Of a DNA stretch of 64,000 nucleotides, positions 18,982 to 28,961 are shown piece by piece. Each line of letters opens with the position of its first letter. Positions within the stretch are counted from its first letter, which is position 1. Origin of the DNA: Halobacteroides halobius DSM 5150. Its GTDB lineage: Bacteria > Bacillota > Halanaerobiia > Halobacteroidales > Halobacteroidaceae. The stretch is from assembly GCF_000328625.1 (NCBI RefSeq), contig NC_019978.1, forward strand, positions 2,232,001 through 2,296,000, written 5' to 3'. The notes beneath the pieces were generated by a model. It worked only from the letters and a program-made list of their open reading frames with translations. It was not told where the DNA came from and ran no database searches. A program made the position numbers and the translations under genes.

Positions 18982-19848
18982 TTACTCCTCACAGATTGAT
19001 ACCAAATACTTACCATAATTGGTCTTTAATAATGGCTGAGCTAATTCTTTTAACTGATTAGAATCAATATAACCTAGTCTGTAAGCTATTTCTTCTATAC
19101 AAGCTATATAAAGGCCTTGTCTTTTTTGAATGGCTTCTATAAATGTAGCAGCCTCTAGTAAACCATCATGGGTCCCTGCATCAAACCAAGCCATTCCTCG
19201 TCCAAAATGTTCTACCATTAACCGTTCTTCTTCTAGATAAAGCTTATTTATATCAGTTATCTCAAGTTCTCCTCTAGTTGATGGTTCAATTTCTTTAGCC
19301 TTATCTACTACTGTATTATCATAAAAGTATAATCCTGGCACTGCATAACTTGATTTTGGATTATCTGGTTTCTCTTCGAGTGATAACACCCTTCCTCTAT
19401 CATCAAATTCTACTACTCCAAAACTACTTGGATCCTTTACATAATAACCAAAGATAGTAGCTCCTTCTTCTAAAGAAGCTGCTCTTTTTAATATCTGACT
19501 GAAGCTTTGTCCATAAAATATGTTATCTCCTAAAATCAAGGCCACATTGTCATCTGCTATGAACTCTTCTCCAATTATAAAGGCCTGGGCCAATCCCTTG
19601 GGCTCTTCTTGTACCTCATATGATATATCTAATCCAATATAACTTCCATCACCTAACATTTCTTCATAGACTGGTAGATGTTCTGGAGTAGAAATAATCA
19701 ATATTTCTCTAATTCCTGCTAACATTAATGTTGATAATGGATAGTAAATCATTGGCTTGTCATAGACTGGCAGACTCTGCTTTGATAATGCTTTTGTTAC
19801 AGGGTAAAGTCTGGTTCCTAAACCACCTGCTAAGATTATTCCTTTCAT
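18982..19848 (-). CDS. rfbA: Glucose-1-phosphate thymidylyltransferase
   Basis: Makes dTDP-glucose from dTTP and glucose-1-phosphate. 288 residues. The signature [20 protein letters not shown] (8-27) starts the nucleotide site; LGDNIFYG carries the metal-binding Asp and EEKPDNPKS the sugar-phosphate Lys. [14 protein letters not shown] is the conserved late motif of RmlA. First gene of the rhamnose set in transcription order. Confidence 0.96.
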   Translation of the reverse strand: MKGIILAGGLGTRLYPVTKALSKQSLPVYDKPMIYYPLSTLMLAGIREILIISTPEHLPVYEEMLGDGSYIGLDISYEVQEEPKGLAQAFIIGEEFIADDNVALILGDNIFYGQSFSQILKRAASLEEGATIFGYYVKDPSSFGVVEFDDRGRVLSLEEKPDNPKSSYAVPGLYFYDNTVVDKAKEIEPSTRGELEITDINKLYLEEERLMVEHFGRGMAWFDAGTHDGLLEAATFIEAIQKRQGLYIACIEEIAYRLGYIDSNQLKELAQPLLKTNYGKYLVSICEE

Positions 19849-19895
19849 AGTTGGCCCTCCTTTTAATATTACCTACTTCCTTTACATCTTAATTA

Positions 19896-20972
19896 TCAGT
19901 TGGAGATTATTAAATCCCTAAAACAACAATAATTTTCAAATTCTATGAATCCGTAATCATTTAATTCTTCACTTATTTCGTTATAATGACTTCGACTAAA
20001 TACAACTACAAATACTTCTTCCCTCTTTTCTTCCCTAAGCTTCTGAGGTGAATATATCTTCTTACCATCAACTAAAGTATTATATTTATTTTTATCTGAA
20101 TCCACAAAATATCTAATATTAGTCTCAAACTGTTCCCTATTATTTTGGTATCCTTCACAAGCTCCCCAAGCAATTAAATCTCTATCCTTAATACTATTAA
20201 TCTTTCGTTTGAAAAATTGACCTACAAAATCTCCTATTTCTTTTTCACTAGCCTTAGATATATCTCTCTTTAATACTTTATTATCCTCATTATTATTTGT
20301 AATCCCACCAAGTCTATATTTAATTAACTTTCTTTCAATAAAATTTATTTTACAATCTCTTCTAGTTAGATTAAGATACCTAGGATAATCTTCTAGTAAA
20401 GTATAATCTTCATCAAGATAACCATATTTCTCTATTAACTCTTTAGAAAATGGAGTACATGAACCAGCAATGAAATTTCCTCTACTTAATTTTATATGTA
20501 AATATTTAGGATCTCCTTTCTTTATAAATTTTGTTTCATTTTCTCTAGGTAATACTTTATGACAATTCTTCATATCTTCATCATAAATGGCTCTATAACC
20601 TGTAATAATAAGGTTACCTGTCTTTTCAAAAAAATCTACTACATCAGAAATTACATCTTTATCATGTAACATGTCATCTAACCCGATATAGAAAATATAA
20701 TCTCCCTTACTTAACCTAAGAGCTTTATTATAATTTTTGACTACCCCTAAATTATTCTCATTATGATTAATTACTGTTCTCTTAATATTATTATTTTTAT
20801 TCTCCTTAATAAAACTTATAATCTCATCTTGTTTAAAATTACTACTACCATCATCATTAAAAATAATCTCTATATTAGAATAATTTTGTTTTAAAACAGA
20901 TTCTAGACATTCTTTATAATATTGCAAATTATTATATGATAGAATAATTATACTAACTAGTGGAGAGCTCAT
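19896..20972 (-). CDS. Family-2 glycosyltransferase with C-terminal Rossmann-like domain (copy A)
   Basis: 358 residues. GT-A domain (1-250): VSIIILSYNNLQYYKECLES, then YIFYIGLDDMLHD, where LDD takes the place of the usual DxD, then LEDYPRYL. The C-terminal about 95 residues (LIAWGACEGYQNN through FVDSDKNKYNTLVDGKKIYSP to FENYCCF) look like a nucleotide-binding Rossmann-type module, G-x-G-x-x region followed by DSDKNK. Closely related to the gene at 22246-23316, indicating local duplication with a third glycosyltransferase between. Probably adds a sugar to the surface or flagellar glycan; donor unknown. Confidence 0.82.
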   Translation of the reverse strand: MSSPLVSIIILSYNNLQYYKECLESVLKQNYSNIEIIFNDDGSSNFKQDEIISFIKENKNNNIKRTVINHNENNLGVVKNYNKALRLSKGDYIFYIGLDDMLHDKDVISDVVDFFEKTGNLIITGYRAIYDEDMKNCHKVLPRENETKFIKKGDPKYLHIKLSRGNFIAGSCTPFSKELIEKYGYLDEDYTLLEDYPRYLNLTRRDCKINFIERKLIKYRLGGITNNNEDNKVLKRDISKASEKEIGDFVGQFFKRKINSIKDRDLIAWGACEGYQNNREQFETNIRYFVDSDKNKYNTLVDGKKIYSPQKLREEKREEVFVVVFSRSHYNEISEELNDYGFIEFENYCCFRDLIISN

Positions 20973-21015
20973 CTTTAACTTTCCTCCTAATAATTATGAT
21001 TTAAAATAGAACATC

Positions 21016-22203
21016 TTATTTTGAATAATTTAATAAAGTAGACCTTAATTCCCTCCAAGTGAATTTCAGCTCTTCTCTATTAATCTTCTTATTTTCTATT
21101 GATATTTCTAAATTATGATTAGCATCTATATAATTAGGTAAAATATTAATAGATTTTTCAAATAATATTTTTGCTTTTTTATTTTCATTTTGAAGTAACA
21201 TAATACAACCTAAATTATTTATAGCTGCAGCATTTTCAGAGGCTAATTTAATAGCTTTTTCAAAAGCTTGTCTAGCTTGATTCAAATTACTTCTTTTTAA
21301 AAAATAAAGTCCTAAAAAGAAATATCCACTTGTTAAATTGGGAGCCATATTAATAACTTCCTGTATTACTTGATAAGCTCTTTCCAACTGATTAAGCCTA
21401 AAAAGTACTGATACAAAATCTATTTTGTTAATTTCATCTGATAAATTTCTCTTATTAATTGCTTCTTCAATAAAATTAATACTATATTTATTTAATATTA
21501 CCTGTTCATCATTTAAAAAATCTTCAACCTTTCTTGAAGTATTCTGACTATGTCTCCTCAACTTGACAAGAGGCTCATCTACATAGCCAAACCCACCTAA
21601 TTGGCACAGTCTAAGCCATAAATCCCAATCTTGAGAATAATGAAGATCAAGATCATATCCTCCGATCTCTAAAGCAAGCTTTTTATTCAAAAGTACTCCA
21701 GAATTAGATATAATTCTATTACGTACAAACTGATACCCTAAAATTTCCTTCGGTTCTGCTTGTTTCCAACTATGAATATTAGCGAATAAATCTCCCTTTT
21801 CATCTATTTGCTGATAAGCACTATGAACTAACACAAATTCTTCTTCATTCTGATTATTCAATTCTATTAATCTTTGACACTCTTTTTCTAAAAGTTCAGG
21901 CTCTGCTATATCATCATGATCCATGAACAATACCCAATCATTGTTAGCAATTTTCATACCTATGTTTCTCACTTGAGAAGAACCCTGATTACACTTAAGT
22001 TTATGTAATTTTATTTGACTGTAATTCCTAATAAATTTTTTAATAATATTTATAGTATTATCTTTACTATTATCATCTACTACTATTATTTCATTTAATG
22101 GCTTTGTTTGATTTAAAATACTATATATAGTTTCTTCTATAAATTTTTCAGAATTATATGTGGGTATAATTGCTGTTATCTTTCTTTCTTTTGAATAATA
22201 CAT
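21016..22203 (-). CDS. Family-2 glycosyltransferase with TPR tail
   Basis: 395 residues. GT-A domain (about 8-235) with TAIIPTYNSEKFIEETIYSIL, EIIVVDDNSKDNT, and the metal-binding MDHDDIAEPELL; SQDWDLWLRL is the acceptor-side motif. Residues about 265-375 form tetratricopeptide-like repeats (AYQVIQEVINMAPNLTSGYFFLG, ARQAFEKAIKLASENAAAINN, AKILFEKSINILPNYIDANHN). TPR-linked glycosyltransferases often act on protein substrates, which would suit a flagellin-modifying locus; that is inference. Confidence 0.85.
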   Translation of the reverse strand: MYYSKERKITAIIPTYNSEKFIEETIYSILNQTKPLNEIIVVDDNSKDNTINIIKKFIRNYSQIKLHKLKCNQGSSQVRNIGMKIANNDWVLFMDHDDIAEPELLEKECQRLIELNNQNEEEFVLVHSAYQQIDEKGDLFANIHSWKQAEPKEILGYQFVRNRIISNSGVLLNKKLALEIGGYDLDLHYSQDWDLWLRLCQLGGFGYVDEPLVKLRRHSQNTSRKVEDFLNDEQVILNKYSINFIEEAINKRNLSDEINKIDFVSVLFRLNQLERAYQVIQEVINMAPNLTSGYFFLGLYFLKRSNLNQARQAFEKAIKLASENAAAINNLGCIMLLQNENKKAKILFEKSINILPNYIDANHNLEISIENKKINREELKFTWRELRSTLLNYSK

Positions 22204-22245
22204 TACTCTTCTCCTTATAAACTTAAAATTTTAAGACAATATATA

Positions 22246-23316
22246 TTAATTATCATACAGTAAATCTACAAAACAACAATAATTTTCTAATTCTTTCATA
22301 CCGATCTTTTCTAAATAACTTTTAATGTCATAGTAATAAGTTTCACTAAAAACTATTACAAATATTTCCTCTGGATCTTCATCCAACAGTTTTTCAGGAG
22401 AACATATCTTTTTTCCATCTAAAAATTTATTATGTTTATTTTTATCCGAATCTAAAAGATAACTAATATCATAATCAAACATATCTTTATTATCCTTATA
22501 TCCTCTAGATGTTCCCCAACCAACTATTCTTTTCCCTTTAATATTAATTGATTCTGCTATACCTTTTACAAAATGTGCTACTTCCTTCTTTCTTGTTTTT
22601 GTAAAATCCTCCTCTAAAACTTCATTTTTTTCTTTATTAGTTGTGATTCCACCAGCTCTATATTTAATTAACTTTCTGTCTATAAAATCTATATTACATC
22701 CTTGCTTAGTCAAACTTAAATATCTAGGATAATCTTCCAATAGAATATACTCTTCATCTAAATATCCATATTTTTCTATTATTTTTTTTGAAAAAGGTGT
22801 TGCTGAACCAGCAATAAAGTTACCCCTACTTAATTTCAGATGCAATTCTCTAGGAGTATCATTTTTAATGAACTCCTTCTTTCTTTTATTAGGAAGAATT
22901 TCTAAACACTCTTGCATGTTTTTATCATAAACACATCTATATCCTGTAAATATGAGACTATTTGATTTTTTAAAAAAATTCACAATATCTAAAACCACAT
23001 TTTCATCATATAACATGTCATCTAATCCAACATAAAAAATATATTCTCCTTCACTTAGTTCAATTGCTTTATTATAATTTTTAACAACACCTAAGTTTCT
23101 ACTATTATGATTAATTACACATCTTTTAATATTTCCTTTTTTATTTTTATTAATAAAATCTAAAATTACATTTTTATCAAAGTTCGAACTACCATCATCA
23201 CTAAAGATTATTTCTATATTAGTATAAGTTTGCATTAATATCGAACTCAGACATTCCTCTAAATATTGTAAGTTATTATAAGAAAGAATAATTATACTGA
23301 ATAACGGTTTTGTCAT
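22246..23316 (-). CDS. Family-2 glycosyltransferase with C-terminal Rossmann-like domain (copy B)
   Basis: 356 residues, clearly paralogous to 19896-20972 along its full length (shared FSIIILSYNNLQY, YIFYVGLDDMLYD, RGNFIAGSATPFSKK, LLEDYPRYL, SDKNKHNKFLDGKKICSP, ELENYCCF). The C-terminal module begins RIVGWGTSRGYKDN. The dead transposon at 23347-25879 begins 31 bases upstream of its start, so its original promoter or operon link may have been cut. Confidence 0.82.
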   Translation of the reverse strand: MTKPLFSIIILSYNNLQYLEECLSSILMQTYTNIEIIFSDDGSSNFDKNVILDFINKNKKGNIKRCVINHNSRNLGVVKNYNKAIELSEGEYIFYVGLDDMLYDENVVLDIVNFFKKSNSLIFTGYRCVYDKNMQECLEILPNKRKKEFIKNDTPRELHLKLSRGNFIAGSATPFSKKIIEKYGYLDEEYILLEDYPRYLSLTKQGCNIDFIDRKLIKYRAGGITTNKEKNEVLEEDFTKTRKKEVAHFVKGIAESINIKGKRIVGWGTSRGYKDNKDMFDYDISYLLDSDKNKHNKFLDGKKICSPEKLLDEDPEEIFVIVFSETYYYDIKSYLEKIGMKELENYCCFVDLLYDN

Positions 23317-24029
23317 TTTAATTGCCCCCCTTTTTTTTAATTATAGGTTGTTGAATAAAAGATTTTTCCAATTCAAAAAAGGAAAAGTTGCTCCTTTTCT
23401 AGTAGTGCATAGGTGACCAAACCTCAAAACTAGAAAGGAGCAACTAACAATGATTATATCACCTGAAGCTCTACAAGAAAACACCTTTTATCAAATTTGT
23501 TCTAAATTAAATGATATTTACTATGAAAAATTTGGATCTCAAAACAATGAGGGTCGTAGTCGACCTAAAAAATATTCTGGTCTACAAATAATTAAGTGCT
23601 TATTATATAAAGTTAAGAATAAAATTTATTGTCTTAGAGAACTAAAATCTGAACTTAAAGATGACCTATTAACCCTTGGAATCATTGGGTTTAATGAAGT
23701 TCCTGATCATTCTACTTTTGCTCTGAGATTTAAGCAACTTGAAAAAGAAAAATTTGATATACTTTTTCAATCAGTTGTTAAAAAGTTAAATCCTGATACT
23801 AGGATTACATCTATTGATGCGACAGCTTTAAGGAGCTCTAAAAACGATTCAGAAGCTAAATTTGGTCTATCAACATATTTAGGTAAATATAAAGGATATA
23901 AATTGCACTTAGCAACTTCAAATGATTATATTCCACTATCCTTTAAATTTACCACAGGTAATGTTTCGGTTTGACCCCCTAATATTGGAGAAAATCTTTG
24001 TTATACTTAATCATTCATAGTTTCTCTTT

Positions 24030-24967
24030 TTATGCAATAAAAACTTTAGGTTCAATCTCTTTATCTTTAATGGCTTGATAATATTGAGTTGGAGCTTGGT
24101 TATTTAAACTACCGTGTCTACGTCTTTGATTATAATATCTCATATATTCACTAACAACTTCATAGACCTCTATATAGCTTTTAAATTCATTACGACTATA
24201 ACATTCGTCTTCTAATATAGAGTAAAATGATTCAATATGAGCATTCATATTTGGCGTTTTCACTGGTATCCTTTGGTGTTTCATACCTAAAGATTGACAG
24301 GTGTCATCTAATAGTTTGGAAACAAACTATGAACCATTATCTGTTCTTATAATAGGCAATGCCATACCTTTAAATTCTCTTTTAGCAAGAGCGTTTTTTA
24401 ATATTCTACAAGCATCTTCAGATTTACAACTTAAACCTAGGTGATAGTCAATTATTGACCTATCAAAGACATCTATTATTGATAACTGAAAGAAAAATTG
24501 ATCTGTTCCAGTGATATAACCATATTTAAGATCCATCTCCCAAAGTTGATTAGAATTACTAATCTCGTCTCTCTTAGCTAACTTTCTGGGATGATGCTTT
24601 TTCATCTTTCTTTGAGGTCTTAATATATCAAATTCTTTGCACAATCTATATACCTTTTTATGATTGATTTTAAGCATATAATCATCTTTTAAACAAGTAG
24701 TTAGCTTCTTATAACCATAAGGAAAACCATCACCTGCAACTAGTTTTAATAACCATTCTTTTATTTGTTCATCTGAAACTCTTTTACCACTATAGCTATA
24801 AGAATAGCCAGGGATGGGTCTACCATTAGGATTAATTGAGCTTTTATCATTTTCACTATTATGACTAATATTGTAATAATAAATGGATTCTTATAAACCG
24901 ACAAAGTTTAAAGCTGTAACTATTTTATAACCTTTATTTATCCACTTTACTGCAATTTTTACTTTGT
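24030..24967 (-). pseudogene. IS3-family orfB (DDE integrase) with two nonsense codons
   Basis: Translating the minus strand from about 24967 gives VKIAVKWINKGY...VGL, TAA stop (24891-24893), ESIYYYNISHNSEND...GYKKLTTCLKDDY, then LWEMDLKYGYI (first Asp), PIIRTDNGS (second Asp), TAG stop (24327-24329) where QFVS-type sequence is expected, then NAHIESFYSILEDECY (catalytic Glu) to 24030. All three catalytic residues survive, so the stops are recent point changes. Ends RRRHGSLNNQAPTQYY, typical IS3. Confidence 0.85.
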
Positions 24968-24970
24968 CAG

Positions 24971-25282
24971 TTACTGCGGGTTTGATTGGTCTCTTAGGTC
25001 TCTTAAAATAACTAATTCTAGTTCCTTTTCAGCAAGTAATTTTTTTAGTTGATCATTTTCAGAACTTACTTTCTCTAATCTTTTAGAAGTCTCTTTGAGC
25101 TTTTTCTTTTGATCTTTTGGTAATGAGTTAACAGAACCAGTCTTACGAGCTTTTTTAACCCAAGAATAAACGGTGCTTTTAGAAATTTCATGACGTCGAG
25201 CTACTAAAGAAATATTATCTACTTGTCTACATTCTTCCACAACTTGCTTTTTAAGTTCATTAGAATACTTTGTTTTAGGCAT
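24971..25282 (-). CDS. IS3-family orfA (HTH DNA-binding protein)
   Basis: 103 residues: helix-turn-helix (KTKYSNELKKQVVEECRQVDNISLVARRHEISKSTVYSWVKKA is the DNA-binding part, 2-45) followed by a leucine-zipper-like coiled coil (about 65-95, LEKVSSENDQLKKLLAEKEL). Intact on its own, but its partner orfB is broken, so the element cannot move by itself. In IS3 elements a -1 frameshift near the end of orfA makes the OrfAB transposase. Confidence 0.85.
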   Translation of the reverse strand: MPKTKYSNELKKQVVEECRQVDNISLVARRHEISKSTVYSWVKKARKTGSVNSLPKDQKKKLKETSKRLEKVSSENDQLKKLLAEKELELVILRDLRDQSNPQ

Positions 25283-25901
25283 TTTTATTTAGTTCCCCTA
25301 ATTTTAAATTATTCTAATTATACTACTAATGCACGATTTCTACAAGTCAGTTAGGGGGCTATATAGGCTTATGATAATACTTTTGATTGTTGTAAAGAAG
25401 TTATGGAACCATTAAAAGATTATGATGTCTTTATTCTTTTAGGTGATGCAGCTTATGATAGCACAAAATTGTTTAAGTTAGCAAATAATTTAGGTTTTAA
25501 TATGCTAACTGATATAAATTATAGAAATGCTGGTTCTATATATGATTTTAATGACCAATGCGGAATAGAAAATGGTATTTATTTCAATTCTCCTATGGGA
25601 GAACAAATGTATAAAAATAAGATTAACTATTGAAAGATTATTTTCAATTTTAAAGAAGCGATATAATTTAGAATCTCCTAGATTATATGGTTTTAAAAGA
25701 TATAAATCTCATGTTATATGGACTATCTTACTTTATTTAATAGAAAAATTGCTTGATGAATAAAATGGAATAACAGATAATAAATTTCCATGGAATAGAT
25801 AAATTATGATTATTAAATAACAGTTAAAAACCCAACTTGTGATTTCTAGGAAATTTATTAGGTTAATTATTCAACAAGGTAAATTAAATAAAATCGGTTA
25901 T

Positions 25902-27239
25902 TCAAAACTTTATTATAGGAGTAATATAATCATCAATCCACCTATACCCTAAGCATCTTAAATTAGATTCTATTTCCTGAACATAACTAGACCCTATTAT
26001 CACATAAGAATCTCTTTTAAATTTATCTTCTTCTAATATTGATGGTTCATATATATAAATATCATTAATCTTTTTCCCTTGTTTATTCGGACTAATGTCT
26101 ATAAGGCCATTAATATCTATACCTAATCCTTGTAAATAATTTAATGTCTTAATACCTCCATCACCAGAACCCCAAATAAAGATTTTTTTATCTTTTATAA
26201 CATCTTTAAGAAGTTCTTTTTTAATATTTAAATCTAACTCTGATAAGTTATGAGTAATACTAAACAAATCATATTTAACAGTTAATTTTAAGAAATCAGC
26301 ATAAGTAAATTCATACTTTTCATTAAGCTTATTATATATTACTTTATTTCCAAGCATTTTATATAAAGTATTCAACCCAAAACTTTTATAAGATGGATCC
26401 TTTTTCTCTAAAGCTAATTTAGCAATTAAAAAGGGAGTTATATCATCATCTATATAATCTATATCTTCTCTTAAACCGGGAAAAATTTTTAAAATATCAT
26501 CTGAATTAATATCTAAAAAATTTTTAAGGATTTTAGGCAATTCCCAAGATGACCTAATTTTATTTTGAGGTGTATTTGCACTAATATTCTTTTCATCATC
26601 TCTAATACGGAACTTAATTAACTGCTCAGGCATTATATAAATATTATATTTCATACATAATCTGACCCAAAAATCAAAATCAGGCAATTGAGCTAATCTC
26701 TCATCATAATAACCAATGGTATTATAACATTCTTTACGTATTAGAACACTTGGATGACATAGACAGTTACCATGATTAAAAAAATAGTTTAGCCATTCAA
26801 ACCTTGTTCTATTCTTCTGGTTAAAAGTTTTATAATAATCATGACTTTCATCTTTAAATTGCTTTCCAGTCTCATCTATTAACTCAACATAGCTGAAGAC
26901 TGCTCCAATTTCACTATACTTATCTAAAAATTGAACTTGCTTTTCAAGTTTATCTAATACAAATATATCATCAGAATTTAAAATAGCAATATATTTTCCT
27001 CTAGCTCTATCTATACATTTATTAACAACTACACTTGCACCTTGATTTTCTTTAAAGCAGAATAAATCTATTCTAGAATCTGTAAACGATTTAATTACTT
27101 CTACAGAATTATCATTAGAACCATCATCAACAATAATTAATTCAAAATCTTGAAAAGTTTGATTTAACACACTATTAATAGCCTCTGCTATGTACTTTTC
27201 ATGATTATATGATGGAATAATAACACTAACTTTAGGCAT
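25902..27239 (-). CDS. Family-2 glycosyltransferase with C-terminal nucleotide-binding-like domain
   Basis: 445 residues. GT-A domain (1-235): KVSVIIPSYNHEKYIAEAIN, LIIVDDGSNDNS, LNSDDIFVLDKL as the metal site, PDFDFWVRL. A middle helical part (240-340) follows. The C-terminal about 100 residues (KIFIWGSGDGGIKTLNYL, IDISPNKQGKKINDIYIYEP, YVIIGSSYVQEI) have the G-x-G-x-G and D-x-x-P-x-K-x-G pattern of the Rossmann-like module found at the end of C-methyltransferases and PglD-like proteins. It shares this architecture with the copies at 19896 and 22246. Its 3' end lies 23 bases from the outer IS. Confidence 0.83.
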   Translation of the reverse strand: MPKVSVIIPSYNHEKYIAEAINSVLNQTFQDFELIIVDDGSNDNSVEVIKSFTDSRIDLFCFKENQGASVVVNKCIDRARGKYIAILNSDDIFVLDKLEKQVQFLDKYSEIGAVFSYVELIDETGKQFKDESHDYYKTFNQKNRTRFEWLNYFFNHGNCLCHPSVLIRKECYNTIGYYDERLAQLPDFDFWVRLCMKYNIYIMPEQLIKFRIRDDEKNISANTPQNKIRSSWELPKILKNFLDINSDDILKIFPGLREDIDYIDDDITPFLIAKLALEKKDPSYKSFGLNTLYKMLGNKVIYNKLNEKYEFTYADFLKLTVKYDLFSITHNLSELDLNIKKELLKDVIKDKKIFIWGSGDGGIKTLNYLQGLGIDINGLIDISPNKQGKKINDIYIYEPSILEEDKFKRDSYVIIGSSYVQEIESNLRCLGYRWIDDYITPIIKF

Positions 27240-27253
27240 AACAAATTGCTCCT

Positions 27254-28390
27254 TTATCTTTTAAATGATTTTAAGATATCACAAATTTTATTAATATCAT
27301 CAACATTTAACTCACCATATAAAGGCATTGACAAAACTTTTTTTACAATATTATTAGCAACTGGTAATTTAGATTTTTTAGCTGAAGATAATTGAGAATA
27401 AAAAGAATAGTTGCTTATTAACGGGTGAAAATACTTTCTAGTAAAAACATTAAATTCTTTAAATTTTTCATATACATAATCTCTAGATCTACCAAATTCT
27501 TTTTCATCAATTCTAATAACAAAATATTGATAATTACTTTTAACTCCTTTGATTTCTTCCGTAAAATAAACTCCCTTTACCCCTCTTAGACATTTTTTAT
27601 AAGTATTAATAAGTAGTTTTCTCTTATTTCTTTCATCTTCTAAGTGTTCTAATACAATTAACCCTATAGCAGCTTGAATTTCATTCATTTTTCCATTTAT
27701 CCCTGGCATGACTATTTGTTCTTCATTCTTTATCCCAAAATTTTTCATTAAATCAAACTTTTCTTTTAGTTCAGGGTCACTACAACTTAATGATCCACCC
27801 TCAAGTGTATGATACATTTTAGTAGCATGAAAACTCATCATTGATGCATCACCAAATTCACCTATTCCTTGATTATTAATTTCAACCCCAAAGGCATGGG
27901 CAGCATCATAGATTACTTTTAAATTATAATCATCTGCAATTTTTTGAATTCTCTCTACATCACAAGGAACCCCAAAGACATGAACTGGAAGTATGGCAGT
28001 TGTTTTTTCAGTAATTAAATCTTCAATCTTATCAACATTAATATTCATAGTTTGTTCATCAACATCACAAAAAACAGGAGTTATATTATTCCACTCTAAC
28101 ACATGGGTTGTAGCAGGAAAACTAAAGGGAGTTGTTATTACTTCTCCAGAAAGTTCAAGTGCTCTACACGCTATCAAAAGAGCAATTGTTCCATTATTAA
28201 ATAATGATAGATTAGTTACTTTTAAAAAGTCTTGTAATCTATTTTCTAAACATTGATGCTGTTTTCCGTTATTTGTAAGCCATTTAGAAGTCCATATCTT
28301 TTTAATTTTTTTATTAACTTGATCTAAATTAGGTAAAAGAGGTCGAGTAATATATACAGGTTCTTCAAATCCTTTAATATTATGTTTCAT
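27254..28390 (-). CDS. DegT/DnrJ/EryC1-type sugar aminotransferase, VioA-like
   Basis: PLP enzyme of 378 residues. TSKWLTNNGKQHQCLE and LFNNGTIALLIACRAL, TTPFSFPATTHVLEW and AAHAFGVE are the typical segments; the PLP lysine lies in SFHATKMYHTLEGG. The SKWLTNNG opening resembles VioA/FdtB enzymes that make dTDP-4-amino-4,6-dideoxyhexoses from the RfbB product. This gives a likely amino-sugar substrate for the formyltransferase at 9411-10217. Assigning the exact sugar would need the crystal-family residues or an assay. Confidence 0.83.
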   Translation of the reverse strand: MKHNIKGFEEPVYITRPLLPNLDQVNKKIKKIWTSKWLTNNGKQHQCLENRLQDFLKVTNLSLFNNGTIALLIACRALELSGEVITTPFSFPATTHVLEWNNITPVFCDVDEQTMNINVDKIEDLITEKTTAILPVHVFGVPCDVERIQKIADDYNLKVIYDAAHAFGVEINNQGIGEFGDASMMSFHATKMYHTLEGGSLSCSDPELKEKFDLMKNFGIKNEEQIVMPGINGKMNEIQAAIGLIVLEHLEDERNKRKLLINTYKKCLRGVKGVYFTEEIKGVKSNYQYFVIRIDEKEFGRSRDYVYEKFKEFNVFTRKYFHPLISNYSFYSQLSSAKKSKLPVANNIVKKVLSMPLYGELNVDDINKICDILKSFKR

Positions 28391-28394
28391 ATTA

Positions 28395-28961
28395 TTAGCA
28401 CTCTTCCTTTTTAGCTATAACTCTATAATGAATCGGCATAAGATCACGATCTGCTGTTTCTATCTTCTCTAAGCTTTTAATAGTAAATTTTTTTAATAAT
28501 TCTTTTAATCCATATTCAGTAAATCTCCAACAATCTGGTAATGGTCCATGGATCCGAAAATTAAATGGAACTGTTATAAATACCAATCCTCCCGGTTTTA
28601 AAATGCGATTTATTTCTTTTATAGCAGAAAAAGGATTTAAAGTATGTTCTAATACTTCAGTACATAAAATATAATCAAAATAATTGTCATCTATTAATTC
28701 TTCACTATTTTGACATATATCTACTGTATAATCAGCTTCTGCTTCAGGATTAATATCTAATGTATAAACATTAGTTTCCTTAAAAAAAGCAATTGCACCT
28801 TCGTAATCTTGAGGAGCAATATCTAATAAATATGTTCCTTGTTTATCATATTTCAGGGCACACTTTTCTATAAAATCAGAAACATTTTTTCTAATTAATC
28901 TTAAATGTTCTTTATCCATTTGAGACACTTTAACATCTTCTTTCATTTTTATACTCTCCAA
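28395..28961 (-). CDS. SAM-dependent methyltransferase (type 11)
   Basis: 188 residues. SAM-binding TYLLDIAPQDYEGA and YTLDINPEAEADYTVDI, then FDYILCTEVLEHTLNPFSAIKEINRILKPGG, the standard class-I methyltransferase motifs. Overlaps the ATP-grasp/HAD fusion gene by 13 bases, so translation is probably coupled. Substrate unknown; by location a sugar or lipid-linked glycan. Confidence 0.83.
   Translation of the reverse strand: MESIKMKEDVKVSQMDKEHLRLIRKNVSDFIEKCALKYDKQGTYLLDIAPQDYEGAIAFFKETNVYTLDINPEAEADYTVDICQNSEELIDDNYFDYILCTEVLEHTLNPFSAIKEINRILKPGGLVFITVPFNFRIHGPLPDCWRFTEYGLKELLKKFTIKSLEKIETADRDLMPIHYRVIAKKEEC

Larger units (their letters stand above)
23970..25368 (-). mobile_element. Inner IS3-family element, inserted in the outer transposase, decayed
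   Basis: Ends approximate. Left TGACCCCCTAA (about 23974-23984) and right TTAGGGGGCTA (about 25353-25363) are inverted copies. orfA and orfB lie on the minus strand in the usual IS3 order with orfB in the -1 frame relative to orfA. orfB carries two in-frame stops, so the copy is dead. Exact borders and target duplication cannot be fixed by eye. Confidence 0.8.
23450..25763 (+). pseudogene. Transposase of the outer IS, split by an IS insertion and frameshifted
   Basis: 5' part (23450-23969): DUF772-like N-terminus (YSGLQIIKCLLYKVKN) and the first catalytic Asp in SIDATALRSS, ending at TTGNV. 3' part (from about 25370): YDNTFDCCKEV, the second Asp in LLGDAAYDS, then in a different frame the Glu region TIERLFSILKKRYNLES to 25763. 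Removing one A from the A5 run at about 25613-25617 restores the frame (MYKIRLTIERLFS). Joining the two parts at TTGNV/YDNTF gives a normal transposase. The start at 23450 follows AGAAAGGAG. Not functional as it stands. Confidence 0.85.
23347..25879. mobile_element. Outer IS element (DUF772/DDE transposase, IS5/IS1182-like), interrupted and decayed
   Basis: The ends are imperfect inverted repeats: GGTTGTTGAATAA (23346-23358) and TTATTCAACAA (25867-25877). Between them a plus-strand transposase is split into 23450-23967 and about 25370-25763 by an inserted IS3-type element. Its 3' part carries a one-base frameshift as well. The element sits between two glycosyltransferase genes of the sugar locus. 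Confidence 0.8.
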
